DNA of 64,000 nt. Origin: Idiomarina aquatica. GTDB taxonomy: Bacteria; Pseudomonadota; Gammaproteobacteria; Enterobacterales; Alteromonadaceae. The DNA lies in assembly GCF_004362895.1 (NCBI RefSeq), contig NZ_SNXI01000016.1:1-64000 (forward strand), read 5' to 3'. Made by a program: the position numbers and the translations under genes. Shown here one piece after another: positions 28,627 to 37,014 of the stretch (within the stretch, counting starts at the first letter, position 1; every line of letters starts with the position of its first letter). The notes under the pieces were generated by a model. It saw nothing but the letters and a program-made list of their open reading frames with translations. It was not told the origin of the DNA and ran no database searches.

Positions 28627-29513
28627 CTTGCGCCTAAGGCGCAAGTCACCTTCTTGTGCAAGGGAACACTTAATCCATGCTGGCCTGCTTTTTCTACGAT
28701 AAAGCCGTTCATGGCGTAAATTTCGGTAGGACGTTGATTGTCAACGTCCACCAGCATGGATGAGCGATTTTTGGCGGTGGCGTTAATCACCGCATCCACC
28801 CTCTGTTGGGCCGAATCAAAATCAATGTCCTGACCCTCTGCGGCAGCTACTGCTATAAACTCCTCAATTAAAGCATCTTTCTCAGCCCGGAAGCGTGATT
28901 CCGCCAGCGCGCCGTTATTAACCCGGTATATTGCCGTTAATGGATTGATAACACAGTTAATTAGTAGCTTCTGCCACTGGCGTCGCTGAATGTCTTCAAC
29001 CACAGATAAGGGGGCAAATGCAGTTTTGAGCAGCTGCTGAATTGTGTCGGGTAATAATTGTTGCTGATTAACCGCAGACTGAGCCAACCAACTCTCGCCA
29101 TCGCCGTTTTTTGTTATCGCGTAACCATCGCGGCTTGCGGCCTGTGTGGTCAATAGCGCAAACAGCGGACGCTTGCTGGCAATATCTGACATGCCATTGT
29201 GGCTTATAATTACCGGGCAATTAGCATCAATGTTGAGCTGGTCGAGGCGCTGCAATGCATTGCTGAGGTCATAAGATTTAACTGCCAGTATAACCGCATC
29301 GATGCGTTGCCCGGCCGAAAAAACCGGAGTTTGGTAATGCTGGCAGCTGCTTCCTTTAGTCAACGACCAATCGATGCAAGTGTGCTGCGCTGCTGTTCGT
29401 GTCAACCAATGCACTGACTGTTGCTGTTCAAGCAGGCCTGCCGCGATCAAACCACTGATTGCCCCGGGACCTGTCACCAGCCAATTCAACTTTGAGCTTG
29501 GTTCAGCGTTCAT
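28569..29513 (-). CDS. panE: 2-dehydropantoate 2-reductase
   Basis: A 314-residue NADPH-dependent reductase of the pantothenate (coenzyme A) pathway. The nucleotide loop [10 protein letters not shown] lies at residues 13-22. The catalytic lysine is in [20 protein letters not shown], and the glutamate of the second active-site motif is in [18 protein letters not shown]. The C-terminal tail (about the last 18 residues) is encoded opposite the end of ribBX. It overlaps the upstream ampG gene by 11 bases and forms a minus-strand run yajG-ppiA-ampG-panE. Confidence 0.9.
   Translation of the reverse strand: MNAEPSSKLNWLVTGPGAISGLIAAGLLEQQQSVHWLTRTAAQHTCIDWSLTKGSSCQHYQTPVFSAGQRIDAVILAVKSYDLSNALQRLDQLNIDANCPVIISHNGMSDIASKRPLFALLTTQAASRDGYAITKNGDGESWLAQSAVNQQQLLPDTIQQLLKTAFAPLSVVEDIQRRQWQKLLINCVINPLTAIYRVNNGALAESRFRAEKDALIEEFIAVAAAEGQDIDFDSAQQRVDAVINATAKNRSSMLVDVDNQRPTEIYAMNGFIVEKAGQHGLSVPLHKKVTCALGASYLSSIKSTTSRPNPDNAE
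28626..28646 (+). terminator. Hairpin at the ribBX stop codon
   Basis: ACTTGCGCC (28626-28634) pairs perfectly with GGCGCAAGT (28638-28646) around a 3-base loop. It begins at the last base of the ribBX stop and lies inside the convergent panE coding sequence. There is no T run, so it would be a weak terminator or a pause/stability element; the sequence is symmetric and could act on both strands. Confidence 0.5.
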
Positions 29514-30834
29514 CGCGCAAACTCTCTAAGTGAGTCAGGGTATGGCGGATATGCCACAAAAATGCCAGGCTGGGTAACACCATAATTGCGGTTAAGAAGA
29601 AGAATAACGCCCAGTTACCATCCAGTGCATCGACAACCGCGCCACTGTATGTGGATAACAATGTTCTGCCTAAGGTTCCCAAGGATGCCATCAGCGCATA
29701 TTGTGAGGCAGTGAAAGTGCGATTACAAAGTAGGCTGATAAAGGCGACAAAGGCGACTGTTGACCAGGCGCTTGTAAAGCCGTCAATAATTACCGCACTC
29801 AAAAACAGCGATTCGCTGGGTCCGGTAAAAGCAATCCAGGAAAACATCAGGTTGGACGCAGACATGGCTAATCCACCCAGGAATAAGCCTTTAACTATGC
29901 CCATGCGCAGATTAACGGCGCTTCCCAATAAAGCAAATATGATAGTCACCCACCAGGTAACCAGTTTTGAGTAAGTGCCAATTTGCTCGTTGCTAAAACC
30001 TATCTCTTTATAAAAAACAATCGACATGCGGCCCAAAAAGGCTTCGCCGATTTTAAATAAAAAGATGAACAGCAGCACAGACACAGCAAATTTAATTCCG
30101 CTACGCATAAAAAACTCGCGAATAGGCGCGATCACGATATGCTGTAGCCGTTCCAGCCAGTTTGTCCGGGCTTTGTCGCCGAGACTGTCTTGTTGATGGT
30201 ATGTTGCCTTGCGCACCACTAACACCATGATGCCAATGACCAGCATGATACCTGCCAACACGGCGTAGGCATGCTGCCATAATACTTCGGTACTATCGAC
30301 AATAAAGAAAGGTATCGCCCCCAAGCCGGCGTAGCCGGTCCACCAACCGGCGGTAGCCATAGCAGCACCGGCGCTTTGCAAACGGCCTTCGGTTACTGCG
30401 AATGATTCAATGCGGTAGGCATCGATGGCAATGTCCTGAGTTGCAGAACTAATGGCGATAGCCATTGCTAACAGGCCAACCAGGTGTACGTTATCGGTAA
30501 CATCCAGTCCGGAAAGCGCAAAGCAGGCGGCGACAATGACTAATTGACACAGTAAGATCCAACTGCGGCGCTGCCCTAACCAACGAGCCAATAAGGGAAT
30601 TTTTAAGGAGTCGACTAACGGCGACCACAAAAAATTAATCGAGTATGCGCTAAAAACGGCACCAAAGTAGCCAATGACTGAGCGTGTCATGCCGGCTTCC
30701 TGCAGCCACGCGGACAGCGCTGAGCTAATCATCACCCAGGGAAAACCACTGGCAATGCCCAGCATAAAAATGACCAGCACCCGGGGCTGTAAATATACCC
30801 GCAAATCCTGACCGAAGGACGCCGAAGCTGCCAT
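29503..30834 (-). CDS. ampG: Muropeptide permease AmpG (MFS family)
   Basis: A 443-residue inner-membrane transporter with about 12-14 hydrophobic helices. The AmpG family mark ATQDIAIDAYRIE lies near residue 131, and the start has GIASGFPWVMISSALSAWL near 21. AmpG imports anhydro-muropeptides for cell-wall recycling, and its activity governs beta-lactamase induction in species with AmpR/AmpC. In E. coli it also follows yajG; here ppiA is inserted between them. The ATG overlaps the ppiA stop as TGATG, so translation is coupled. Confidence 0.94.
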   Translation of the reverse strand: MAASASFGQDLRVYLQPRVLVIFMLGIASGFPWVMISSALSAWLQEAGMTRSVIGYFGAVFSAYSINFLWSPLVDSLKIPLLARWLGQRRSWILLCQLVIVAACFALSGLDVTDNVHLVGLLAMAIAISSATQDIAIDAYRIESFAVTEGRLQSAGAAMATAGWWTGYAGLGAIPFFIVDSTEVLWQHAYAVLAGIMLVIGIMVLVVRKATYHQQDSLGDKARTNWLERLQHIVIAPIREFFMRSGIKFAVSVLLFIFLFKIGEAFLGRMSIVFYKEIGFSNEQIGTYSKLVTWWVTIIFALLGSAVNLRMGIVKGLFLGGLAMSASNLMFSWIAFTGPSESLFLSAVIIDGFTSAWSTVAFVAFISLLCNRTFTASQYALMASLGTLGRTLLSTYSGAVVDALDGNWALFFFLTAIMVLPSLAFLWHIRHTLTHLESLRDER

Positions 30835-31445
30835 CAGTTTGCCGGCACTACTTCAATGCGTTTTAATACCGGCGGCTCAGCGGGGACATCACGCCAACCG
30901 GTCTCTTTGTCGTAGGGAAGAGATTCGATTTTAGCCAGCTGCTCTAATACATCTAAGCCGTCAACAACGCGCCCGAAAACGGTATAGCCCCAATCGCCAC
31001 TGTCCGGGTCGAGTGAGGTGTTTTCATTCAGATTAAAGAAAAACTGACGCGTCGCCGTATGCGGTTTTCGTTCACGGGCCATAGCAATGGTGCCATAGGT
31101 ATTAAGCAAGCCATTGCCGGATTCGTTTACGATGGTTTCGAAGGTTGGCTTAGCCTGGAAGTCAGCATCATAACCACCTCCCTGCAAGACAAAATCAGGC
31201 ACCAGGCGATGAAAGATAGTACCGTTGTACTGGGCTTTTTTAACGTAGCGGAAAAAATTCTCGACGGTTAACGGCGCTGCTTCGCGGTTAAGCTCTACGG
31301 TAATATCACCGGCGCTGGTGACAAAAACAACACGCGGGAATGGGTTATCAGGTTGTACCTGAGCCGCTGCCGGAGCGACAATACTTGCCGTTAGCAGGAC
31401 CAACGCAAGGAAACTTTTAACTGTCGAGAACCTCGTCATCACCAT
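30834..31445 (-). CDS. ppiA: Periplasmic cyclophilin-type peptidyl-prolyl isomerase
   Basis: A 203-residue cyclophilin with a signal peptide (FLALVLLTASIVAPAAAQ). The fold shows as APLTVENFFRYVKKAQYNGT, then IFHRLVPDFVLQGGG (catalytic Arg near residue 80) and RQFFFNLNENTSLD. It speeds proline isomerisation in the periplasm. Start ATG 31445 has GGGAG 7-11 bases upstream. Assignment as PpiA rather than cytoplasmic PpiB rests on the signal peptide. It sits between yajG and ampG in one minus-strand unit. Confidence 0.93.
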   Translation of the reverse strand: MVMTRFSTVKSFLALVLLTASIVAPAAAQVQPDNPFPRVVFVTSAGDITVELNREAAPLTVENFFRYVKKAQYNGTIFHRLVPDFVLQGGGYDADFQAKPTFETIVNESGNGLLNTYGTIAMARERKPHTATRQFFFNLNENTSLDPDSGDWGYTVFGRVVDGLDVLEQLAKIESLPYDKETGWRDVPAEPPVLKRIEVVPAN

Positions 31446-31479
31446 GTTATTCTCCCTATGATTTTTTTCTTCTTGGTTT

Positions 31480-32043
31480 CTATTCGTTATCTCTGATGCG
31501 CAATTTAGGGTCGTTACTGATGTCAGTCAGAACCCTCGCCAGTAATGCAGAGAATTCGCGCTCGATAACCGCTTCATCGGCACGTCCTATGGCGCTGGAC
31601 TCTGCCCGACCACGATACACATTGCTGTAACGTCGGTTATTATTAATTGCCGTAACACGCAACTCAATTTCATGTTTCAGCTGATACTTCAATGCGCTGC
31701 TGGTGCCTTTAACCACTGCTTCTTCAATAGTGATGATCCATTGTAAGTTGCCATTAGTGGTTGGTTTTACCAGCGTCTGAAGAGATCCCTCAATGGTAGC
31801 TTTTAGCGGCACGGAGGGGGCCGTGAACCGTGCTTTGTCTTCGCTTTTTAACTGGCGATATAAATAGCTGTGTGAACGCTGGTCGTTAACCGTGATTTGT
31901 TGCACGGATTGCGACAGCTTATTGGTTACCGGGTTTAGATTAATAATTAACGGCTGTGGTGCACTGGCACATGCGCTGAGCAGTACGCTGGTTAGCGCAA
32001 TGAGCAAGGTGCTAGATAAACGGGCTTTTACAGATCCGATCAT
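31480..32043 (-). CDS. yajG: YajG-family outer-membrane lipoprotein
   Basis: A 187-residue lipoprotein. The lipobox LLSAC places the lipidated Cys at residue 25 from the chosen start, after a hydrophobic stretch SSTLLIALTSVL. The following PQPLIINLNPV segment resembles the YajG family start; its function is unknown. The frame runs upstream to 32067, but ATG 32043 has AAGGT 8 bases before it and gives a standard signal sequence. Identity is supported by the downstream ampG, its partner in E. coli. Confidence 0.85.
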   Translation of the reverse strand: MIGSVKARLSSTLLIALTSVLLSACASAPQPLIINLNPVTNKLSQSVQQITVNDQRSHSYLYRQLKSEDKARFTAPSVPLKATIEGSLQTLVKPTTNGNLQWIITIEEAVVKGTSSALKYQLKHEIELRVTAINNNRRYSNVYRGRAESSAIGRADEAVIEREFSALLARVLTDISNDPKLRIRDNE

Positions 32044-32097
32044 TGGCGTTACCTTTAAGACGAGCATTCAACAGACTAACATTCGTGCTATGATACG

Positions 32098-32139
32098 GTA
32101 AAAAGGGCTTCTGCTAAAACGCTTTAGCAGGTTTTTTAC
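32098..32139. terminator. Terminator-like hairpin upstream of the FabH-like gene
   Basis: CTGCTAAA (32111-32118) pairs with TTTAGCAG (32123-32130) around ACGC, followed by GTTTTTTAC on the plus strand. GTAAAAA (32098-32104) can pair with the T run to extend the stem, so the element is roughly bidirectional. No plus-strand gene lies upstream; a TATGAT -10 box at 32089-32094 suggests a very short leader transcript that would end here before the gene at 32201. Confidence 0.65.
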
Positions 32140-32200
32140 GCCGTGTTTAAAAGCTGTGCGGTGACTGAGGTCGCAGCAGCCAGAGGTAAAAGGGTTCATT

Positions 32201-33289
32201 GTGAATAAATACGCAGAAATTACCGGTTGGGGCAAATGTCTCCCTCCCGCGGTTATGACCAACGATGATTTAGCGACGTTTTTAGAGACTTCCGATGAAT
32301 GGATTGTCTCGCGAACGGGAATTTCTGAACGCCGGGTAAGTCATGTTGGTACCTCTAAGCTTGCCACCGTAGCGGCTAAAAACGCGTTAGCGGCAGCTGA
32401 TCTGGATCCGGAATCAATTGACCTGATTATTGTTGGTACCTGTACCCCTGACGAAATTATTCCTAATGTCGCGTCAGCAGTGCAGCGTGATCTTGGCGCG
32501 AAAAATGCCGCCGCGTTTGATTTGAATGCCGCCTGCAGTAGCTTTCTATATGCCATGCATATGGCGACTCAGGCTATTCGTACCGGGGCTCATCAGCGCG
32601 TATTACTTATTGGTGCAGAACGGTTAACGCGTATTCTGGACTGGACTAAACGCGAGAGTGCGGTGCTATTCGGTGACGGCGCGGGCGCAATGGTATTAGA
32701 GGCTTCTGACCAGGAAAGCGGTTTAATAGCCAGCCATATTAGTTGTGATGCCGATGCGCGCGATGTATTGAGTCTCGACTTTGGCTTAAGCTTTGATCGC
32801 TTTGGTTTTGACGGCATCATGCAATTTGACTTTATCGGTCAGGAAATATTCAAGCGCGCAGTAAAAGGTATGAATGCGGCGGTTGAAAATGTATTTGCGC
32901 AAACCGGCTTAACGACTGACGACATTGACTCGCTGATTCCTCATCAGGCAAATAAACGGCTAATCGATTATCTGGCCAAACTTTGTAAAGTGCCCAGCGA
33001 AAAGACGGTCATTAATATTCAAAAATACGGCAATACTTCGTCAGCCACTTTACCGATTGCTTTTGCAGAGGCCGCAGACTCCGGTGTTATTAAACCCGGC
33101 GACAAGATTATGTCTGCGGTGTTTGGCGGCGGACTTACCTGTGGGGCAGGCTTGATCCAATGGGGGGAGCGCGTCACACCAAAACAGAATAATCAAATGC
33201 AGCTGGAGCCCAGTGATTTGTCAGCGCTGGAAATGATTGTTCCGCTACACGAAAAAACTGCGGCAGCCTGGCAAAAGCGTGAACAATAA
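32201..33289 (+). CDS. Beta-ketoacyl-ACP synthase III family protein (FabH-like)
   Basis: A 362-residue thiolase-fold condensing enzyme. The catalytic triad is complete: Cys in NAACSSF near residue 113, His in IPHQANKRL near 245 and Asn in YGNTSSAT near 276. The start SDEWIVSRTGISERR is the FabH signature. It is about 45 residues longer than E. coli FabH at the C-terminus, and stands alone rather than beside plsX/fabD, so it may be a second synthase with a special acyl substrate. The start is GTG 32201, with AGAGG and AAAGGG upstream. Confidence 0.85.
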   Translation: MNKYAEITGWGKCLPPAVMTNDDLATFLETSDEWIVSRTGISERRVSHVGTSKLATVAAKNALAAADLDPESIDLIIVGTCTPDEIIPNVASAVQRDLGAKNAAAFDLNAACSSFLYAMHMATQAIRTGAHQRVLLIGAERLTRILDWTKRESAVLFGDGAGAMVLEASDQESGLIASHISCDADARDVLSLDFGLSFDRFGFDGIMQFDFIGQEIFKRAVKGMNAAVENVFAQTGLTTDDIDSLIPHQANKRLIDYLAKLCKVPSEKTVINIQKYGNTSSATLPIAFAEAADSGVIKPGDKIMSAVFGGGLTCGAGLIQWGERVTPKQNNQMQLEPSDLSALEMIVPLHEKTAAAWQKREQ

Positions 33290-33305
33290 GTAAAAAGCTG
33301 ATAGG

Positions 33306-33348
33306 CTCGTGCTTAACAGGTACAACCAGTTAAGTACGAGGTTTTTTT
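33306..33348 (+). terminator. Terminator after the FabH-like gene whose stem holds the next ribosome-binding site
   Basis: CTCGTGCTTAAC (33306-33317) pairs with GTTAAGTACGAG (33329-33340), 12 pairs including one G-U, around an 11-base loop. A seven-T run (33342-33348) follows, then ATG of the next gene at 33351. The GAGG at 33338-33341, the only ribosome-binding site for that gene, lies in the 3' arm. The element thus both ends transcripts and masks the site in readthrough RNA. Confidence 0.8.
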
Positions 33349-33350
33349 AC

Positions 33351-34097
33351 ATGGATACTCCACAGGTAGAAGTAAGCCACGCGGACGGCGTTGTCCGGAT
33401 AAAACTGAACAGACCGGAAAAGAAAAATGCCTTTACCCAGGCAATGTATACGGCGTGCGAACAGGCGTTAATTGCGGCTGATAATGATGCGTCGGTATCT
33501 GTCGTGGTTTTTGAAGGGGCAGGCGACAGCTTCTCGTCAGGTAACGATTTAAACGACTTCCTCGCTATCGAAAATCTGGACGAAAGCGCGCCACCATTTA
33601 AGTTTCTGCATACCATTAACCGTGTCACCGTGCCCATCGTGGCTAAGGTTAACGGCTTAGCGATAGGTATTGGTACTACCTTGTTACTACATTGCGACCT
33701 AGTCTATGCCAGTGAGCATGCCACCTTTGCACTTCCTTTTGTAAAACTTGGTTTGCTACCGGAAGCGGGCTCAAGCCTGTTATTACCGCGTTTGTGCGGC
33801 CACCAGCGTGCATCGGAATTGCTCTTACTCGGTGATAACTTTAGTGCCCGACAAGCACAACAGTTTGGCTTTGTTAACGGGGTAGTGGCCGCAGACGAGC
33901 TCGATCAACACGTTGACAACGTCATTGCTAAGTTAACCTCACAGTCGCGTCAGGCACTTAGGATTAGCAAGCAATTGATTAAATCGCCGCAGCAATCAGT
34001 TGCTGATCGGATAAGCCACGAAGCCGGATATTTTGCTAAAGCCTTAAGTTCAGATGAAGCGAAACAGGCAATAGCAGCAAAGCTGCAGAAAAAGTAA
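33351..34097 (+). CDS. Enoyl-CoA hydratase/isomerase family protein
   Basis: A 248-residue crotonase-fold protein. The oxyanion-hole segments are SSGNDLNDF near residue 63 and NGLAIGIGTTLLLHCDLVYA near 100. An acidic residue at the first catalytic position is present (GLLPEAGSS). It could be a hydratase or isomerase acting on acyl-CoA; the exact substrate is not readable. The frame extends to a GTG at 33309 inside the terminator stem, but ATG 33351 is the credible start. Its ribosome-binding site is inside that terminator. The 4.5S RNA promoter follows. Confidence 0.85.
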   Translation: MDTPQVEVSHADGVVRIKLNRPEKKNAFTQAMYTACEQALIAADNDASVSVVVFEGAGDSFSSGNDLNDFLAIENLDESAPPFKFLHTINRVTVPIVAKVNGLAIGIGTTLLLHCDLVYASEHATFALPFVKLGLLPEAGSSLLLPRLCGHQRASELLLLGDNFSARQAQQFGFVNGVVAADELDQHVDNVIAKLTSQSRQALRISKQLIKSPQQSVADRISHEAGYFAKALSSDEAKQAIAAKLQKK

Positions 34098-34127
34098 TCA
34101 GTTAATCCGTTCTAGCTGAGACAGAGC

Positions 34128-34156
34128 TTGTATCAAGCCCGTGACTACGCCATAAT
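34128..34156 (+). promoter_or_regulatory. Promoter of the 4.5S RNA gene
   Basis: TTGTAT (34128-34133) and CATAAT (34151-34156) are spaced by 17 bases. The expected start near 34163 leaves a 5' leader of about 20 bases, comparable to the E. coli 4.5S precursor. Confidence 0.55.
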
Positions 34157-34181
34157 GCATGGGCTTATTCGTAAGCGTTAT

Positions 34182-34295
34182 GGTGACTCTGCGGGTCCCC
34201 TCGCAACACTAACTGGCGAACCCGGTCAGGCCCGGAAGGGAGCAGCCGTAGTCAGGGATGTGGGTGCCGGGGTGTGGCTGGTGGAGTCGCCACCC
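34182..34295 (+). ncRNA. ffs: 4.5S signal recognition particle RNA
   Basis: About 114 bases folding into one long hairpin, with GGTGACTC at the 5' end pairing GAGTCGCC at the 3' end. The conserved apex is present: GGTCAGGCCCGGAAGGGAGC, containing the GGAA tetraloop, and then AGCAGCC and GTGTGCCGGG-like return strand. It binds Ffh for membrane targeting of nascent proteins. Boundaries are estimated from pairing with the E. coli form (114 bases). Confidence 0.93.
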
Positions 34296-34315
34296 ATCTT
34301 TATTCGTTTAAATAA

Positions 34316-35218
34316 CTACTTCCAAACGTGATAGGCCGCCCGCAATAGTTGCGCATGCGCCTTGATTAAACGCGCCAAATTACGCTGGTAGCCGCCGCCG
34401 ATAACTGCCGCGCAGCTGATGTTGTGTTTTCTGGCGGTACTCAAGACCCTGTAGTCGCGGTTAAAAATTCCATTTAAGCTAATCGACAAGTGACCCAGTT
34501 CATCTTGTCGGTAGATGTCGACGCCTGCGTCGTACAAAATAAGATCAGGTTGATGGCTGACGATTAGTTGCTCAAGCGTTGCATCGACTACCGCCAGATA
34601 GTCGTCGTCGGTGGTGCCTTTGGGTAATTCAATATCAAGGTCAGATTCCGACTTAGTAAAAGGAAAATTCTTTTCGCCGTGCAATGAGCAAGTTACCACG
34701 CGAGGTTCGTCAGCAAAGAGTGTTGCGGTGCCATCGCCCTGATGCACGTCAGTATCAAAAATAAGCACTTTGCTTTGTGGACAAGCATCAATCACCGATT
34801 TTGCTGCAATCGCCAGGTCATTGAGTAAACAAAAGCCGCTTCCCCAGTCATAGTGCGCGTGGTGATAACCGCCGGAAAAATGAATTGCGCAACCATATTG
34901 CATTGCCAACATGGCAGTATCCCGGGTTCCTGCGGCAGATGTCAGAGTGCGTAACAACAGTTGCTCAGACCAGGGGAAGCCGACCCGCCGCCATTGTTTT
35001 CTGTCGATTCTATTATTAACTAACTCCGTAATGTAGTCAGGGCAATGTACACGGGTTACCTCATTCCAGTGCAACGGTGTTGGCTGTACCCATTGTTCTG
35101 GTTTGGCCCCGTGCTCGTCAGCCCACTGCTTAAGTAAGGCATATTTTTGGATAGGGTAGCGGTGGCGCGGGGGTAACTCTAATCGACTGTAACGCGGGTG
35201 ATATACAAACGGAACCAA
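34316..35218 (-). CDS. Histone deacetylase-family (class II-like) deacetylase
   Basis: A 300-residue zinc hydrolase with the HDAC/acetoin-utilisation fold. The general-base histidine pair is in GGYHHAHYDWGSGFC near residue 118. The zinc ligands come from DTDVHQGDGT near 155 and DAGVDIYRQDELG near 229, followed by a GGGYQ loop. Bacterial members deacetylate acetyl-lysine, polyamines or small molecules; the substrate here is not known. It lies 1 base downstream of priC on the minus strand and faces the 4.5S gene. Confidence 0.88.
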   Translation of the reverse strand: MVPFVYHPRYSRLELPPRHRYPIQKYALLKQWADEHGAKPEQWVQPTPLHWNEVTRVHCPDYITELVNNRIDRKQWRRVGFPWSEQLLLRTLTSAAGTRDTAMLAMQYGCAIHFSGGYHHAHYDWGSGFCLLNDLAIAAKSVIDACPQSKVLIFDTDVHQGDGTATLFADEPRVVTCSLHGEKNFPFTKSESDLDIELPKGTTDDDYLAVVDATLEQLIVSHQPDLILYDAGVDIYRQDELGHLSISLNGIFNRDYRVLSTARKHNISCAAVIGGGYQRNLARLIKAHAQLLRAAYHVWK

Positions 35219-35219
35219 A

Positions 35220-35726
35220 CTAGCGGCCTTCTTCGAGTTGTTGAATAGAAGCTTCCAGCGTAGCTAATGCCTGCTGACAACGGTTCAGCCGTTTTTCCTG
35301 TTGTTGTGCGCCGATACTGTCATGCTGGCGCCGACAGTTTTCGATATTTATTAGTAAGCGCTGTTCATAGCCGCGATAGGTAGCTAACTGTTGATGCATC
35401 TGGGCTAATCGTGACTGCTGAACCAGACGTTTATCTTTTTTCTCGACAGGTAGTGAAGACCCATTCAGGGCTGTGGTCAACGCCATAAGTTGCTGACTAA
35501 CCTGTTCAGCTAAAAAGTTTCGCACCTCGGGTCGGTTTGCATCACTCAGCTTGGCAATGAGTTGTTTTAGCTCCTGTACATAGTCGACAGCCAGGTTAGA
35601 ACGACTATGAAACAGCGACTGCGAAAACCATTGCTCGCGCAATTTACGTTGCCGTTTGCGGTTTTCAGCATCAAATTGCTGCGCTTGTTGCTCAAGCCTG
35701 GTGACAATGTTGTCGAGTTGTTGCAA
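35220..35726 (-). CDS. priC: Primosomal replication protein PriC
   Basis: A 168-residue, highly helical protein (E. coli PriC 175). An N-terminal Gln/Arg-rich helix, the LFHSRSNLAVDYVQELK segment and the C-terminal YEQRLLINIENCRRQH...LNRCQQALATLE helices follow the PriC pattern. PriC loads DnaB at stalled forks with leading-strand gaps. Sequence conservation in this family is low, so the call is moderate; no other family fits better. It probably shares a transcript with the deacetylase gene. Confidence 0.75.
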   Translation of the reverse strand: MQQLDNIVTRLEQQAQQFDAENRKRQRKLREQWFSQSLFHSRSNLAVDYVQELKQLIAKLSDANRPEVRNFLAEQVSQQLMALTTALNGSSLPVEKKDKRLVQQSRLAQMHQQLATYRGYEQRLLINIENCRRQHDSIGAQQQEKRLNRCQQALATLEASIQQLEEGR

Positions 35727-36225
35727 ACCCTTTATCCTTGCGTCATTAGTGAGCGAACCATCGTAAATTATATTATATGACGATGCGGACTAAACAAAGC
35801 GTTCTTTACATTCGGTATAAGTTTAAAGCAGAGATGTTTAAAATAAGTTAAAATTTATAACAGGCTGTTGTTCGCGGATCAAAAAGTGATACTATGCGAG
35901 TAGGAGTAGTATCCCGAAATGGGCAGTTTTTATGCTGTTTTGTGCCGGGAATGTTACCGAATAAAGATGACAGGATGTTGTCTTCAGCTGCTCTTAAATA
36001 CAACAATAACGACGCGAAAAGCGCAATCCACGGCTGTTATAACGCAGTGAACACTGGCTCAGGGCAGGTTGACAGCGTATAGCCATCGTGGGAATATTCG
36101 TGAGTTATTGCTTGTTTGTTTAAGGCAAGCAAAGAGTTGGATTTGATCTTTTCGTCACTCATAAACTGGTGTTTCGCGTCGTCTCAGACGTTGAAGCGGA
36201 AGTTAATTAAAATTGGTTGGGAACT
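35727..36225 (+). other. Gene-free stretch before the TonB cluster
   Basis: No supported gene. It holds a spaced dyad GATACTA (35888-35894)/TAGTATC (35907-35913), a weak unsupported frame at 35894-36082, the promoter at 36069-36098, a TTGCTTG/CAAGCAA hairpin (36108-36132) and the short palindrome CGTCTCAGACG (36180-36190). No Fur box was recognised. The region left of about 35890 is A/T-rich and serves the divergent priC. Confidence 0.6.
36069..36098 (+). promoter_or_regulatory. Candidate promoter of the DUF3450-TonB cluster
   Basis: A perfect -35 box TTGACA (36069-36074) with AATATT (36093-36098) 18 bases further on (4 of 6 at -10). It would give a leader of roughly 120 bases before the ATG at 36226. 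Confidence 0.45.
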
Positions 36226-37014
36226 ATGACCAAAGTAATCAAGAGAACCAAACTCGCTGCAACCCTGATGGGTGTGATGGCGTTTGCGGGCACCGGCGTC
36301 GCTGCTGCTCAGCAAGTTGATGTAGCTAAGCTACAGAACGAAGAACAAAAGATCCTGAACGCACAGGAGCAATCGCAACAAAAGATTGACTCGCTGTTCG
36401 AGCAAAGCCAGGACTTATTGATCGAGTATCGCTCAGTTGTTGCAGAGTACGAGAACTTGAAGGTCTATAACGACCACGTTGCTGGTTTGGTCGCTGACCA
36501 ACAGGCAACTATCGACTCGCTGCAGCGTCAGATCGACGGCATCGAAGAAACTAAGCAAGGCGTTGTTCCATTGATGTATGAAATGATCGACGCATTAGCT
36601 GAATTTGTTGAGCTTGACCTACCAATCCAGAAAGAGAAGCGTCTAGACCGCGTTGCTCGCCTGGAAGACTTAATGGGTAACTCAAACGTTTCTACTTCAG
36701 AGAAGTTCCGTCAGATCGTCGAAGCGTACCAAGCCGAGCTTGACTACGGTTCTGGCCTTATCTCGTATCAGGGCAACCTGAATATCGACGGTCAGGAAGT
36801 GGCTGTTGATTTCTTCCACATGGGTCGTGTGGCTTTCTTAGCACAATCATTGGACCTTAAAAACGCTTGGATTTATAACAATGAATCCAACGAGTGGACA
36901 GCGCTTGAAGATGAGTACCTTAACCCTCTGACGACAGCGATTCGTATGTCTCGTAAGCAAACAGCTTTCGATCTTGTGAAACTACCAGTATTCGCAGCGG
37001 AGAGTGCAGAATGA
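36226..37014 (+). CDS. DUF3450 periplasmic protein of the TonB2-type cluster
   Basis: A 262-residue protein with a signal peptide (LAATLMGVMAFAGTGVAAAQ) and a long coiled coil (about residues 30-110) rich in Gln and Glu, then the DUF3450 core (QGVVPLMYEMIDALAEFVEL). It is the first gene of six that encode a TonB energy system; family members co-occur with such systems, and the exact role is unknown. A TTG at 36217 is also in frame; ATG 36226 with GGGA is preferred. The next gene overlaps by ATGA. Confidence 0.85.
   Translation: MTKVIKRTKLAATLMGVMAFAGTGVAAAQQVDVAKLQNEEQKILNAQEQSQQKIDSLFEQSQDLLIEYRSVVAEYENLKVYNDHVAGLVADQQATIDSLQRQIDGIEETKQGVVPLMYEMIDALAEFVELDLPIQKEKRLDRVARLEDLMGNSNVSTSEKFRQIVEAYQAELDYGSGLISYQGNLNIDGQEVAVDFFHMGRVAFLAQSLDLKNAWIYNNESNEWTALEDEYLNPLTTAIRMSRKQTAFDLVKLPVFAAESAE

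Noticed and set aside
35894-36082. A 62-residue open frame before the TonB cluster
   Set aside because: No ribosome-binding site, no domain, and the ATG falls within a dyad; it looks like chance.
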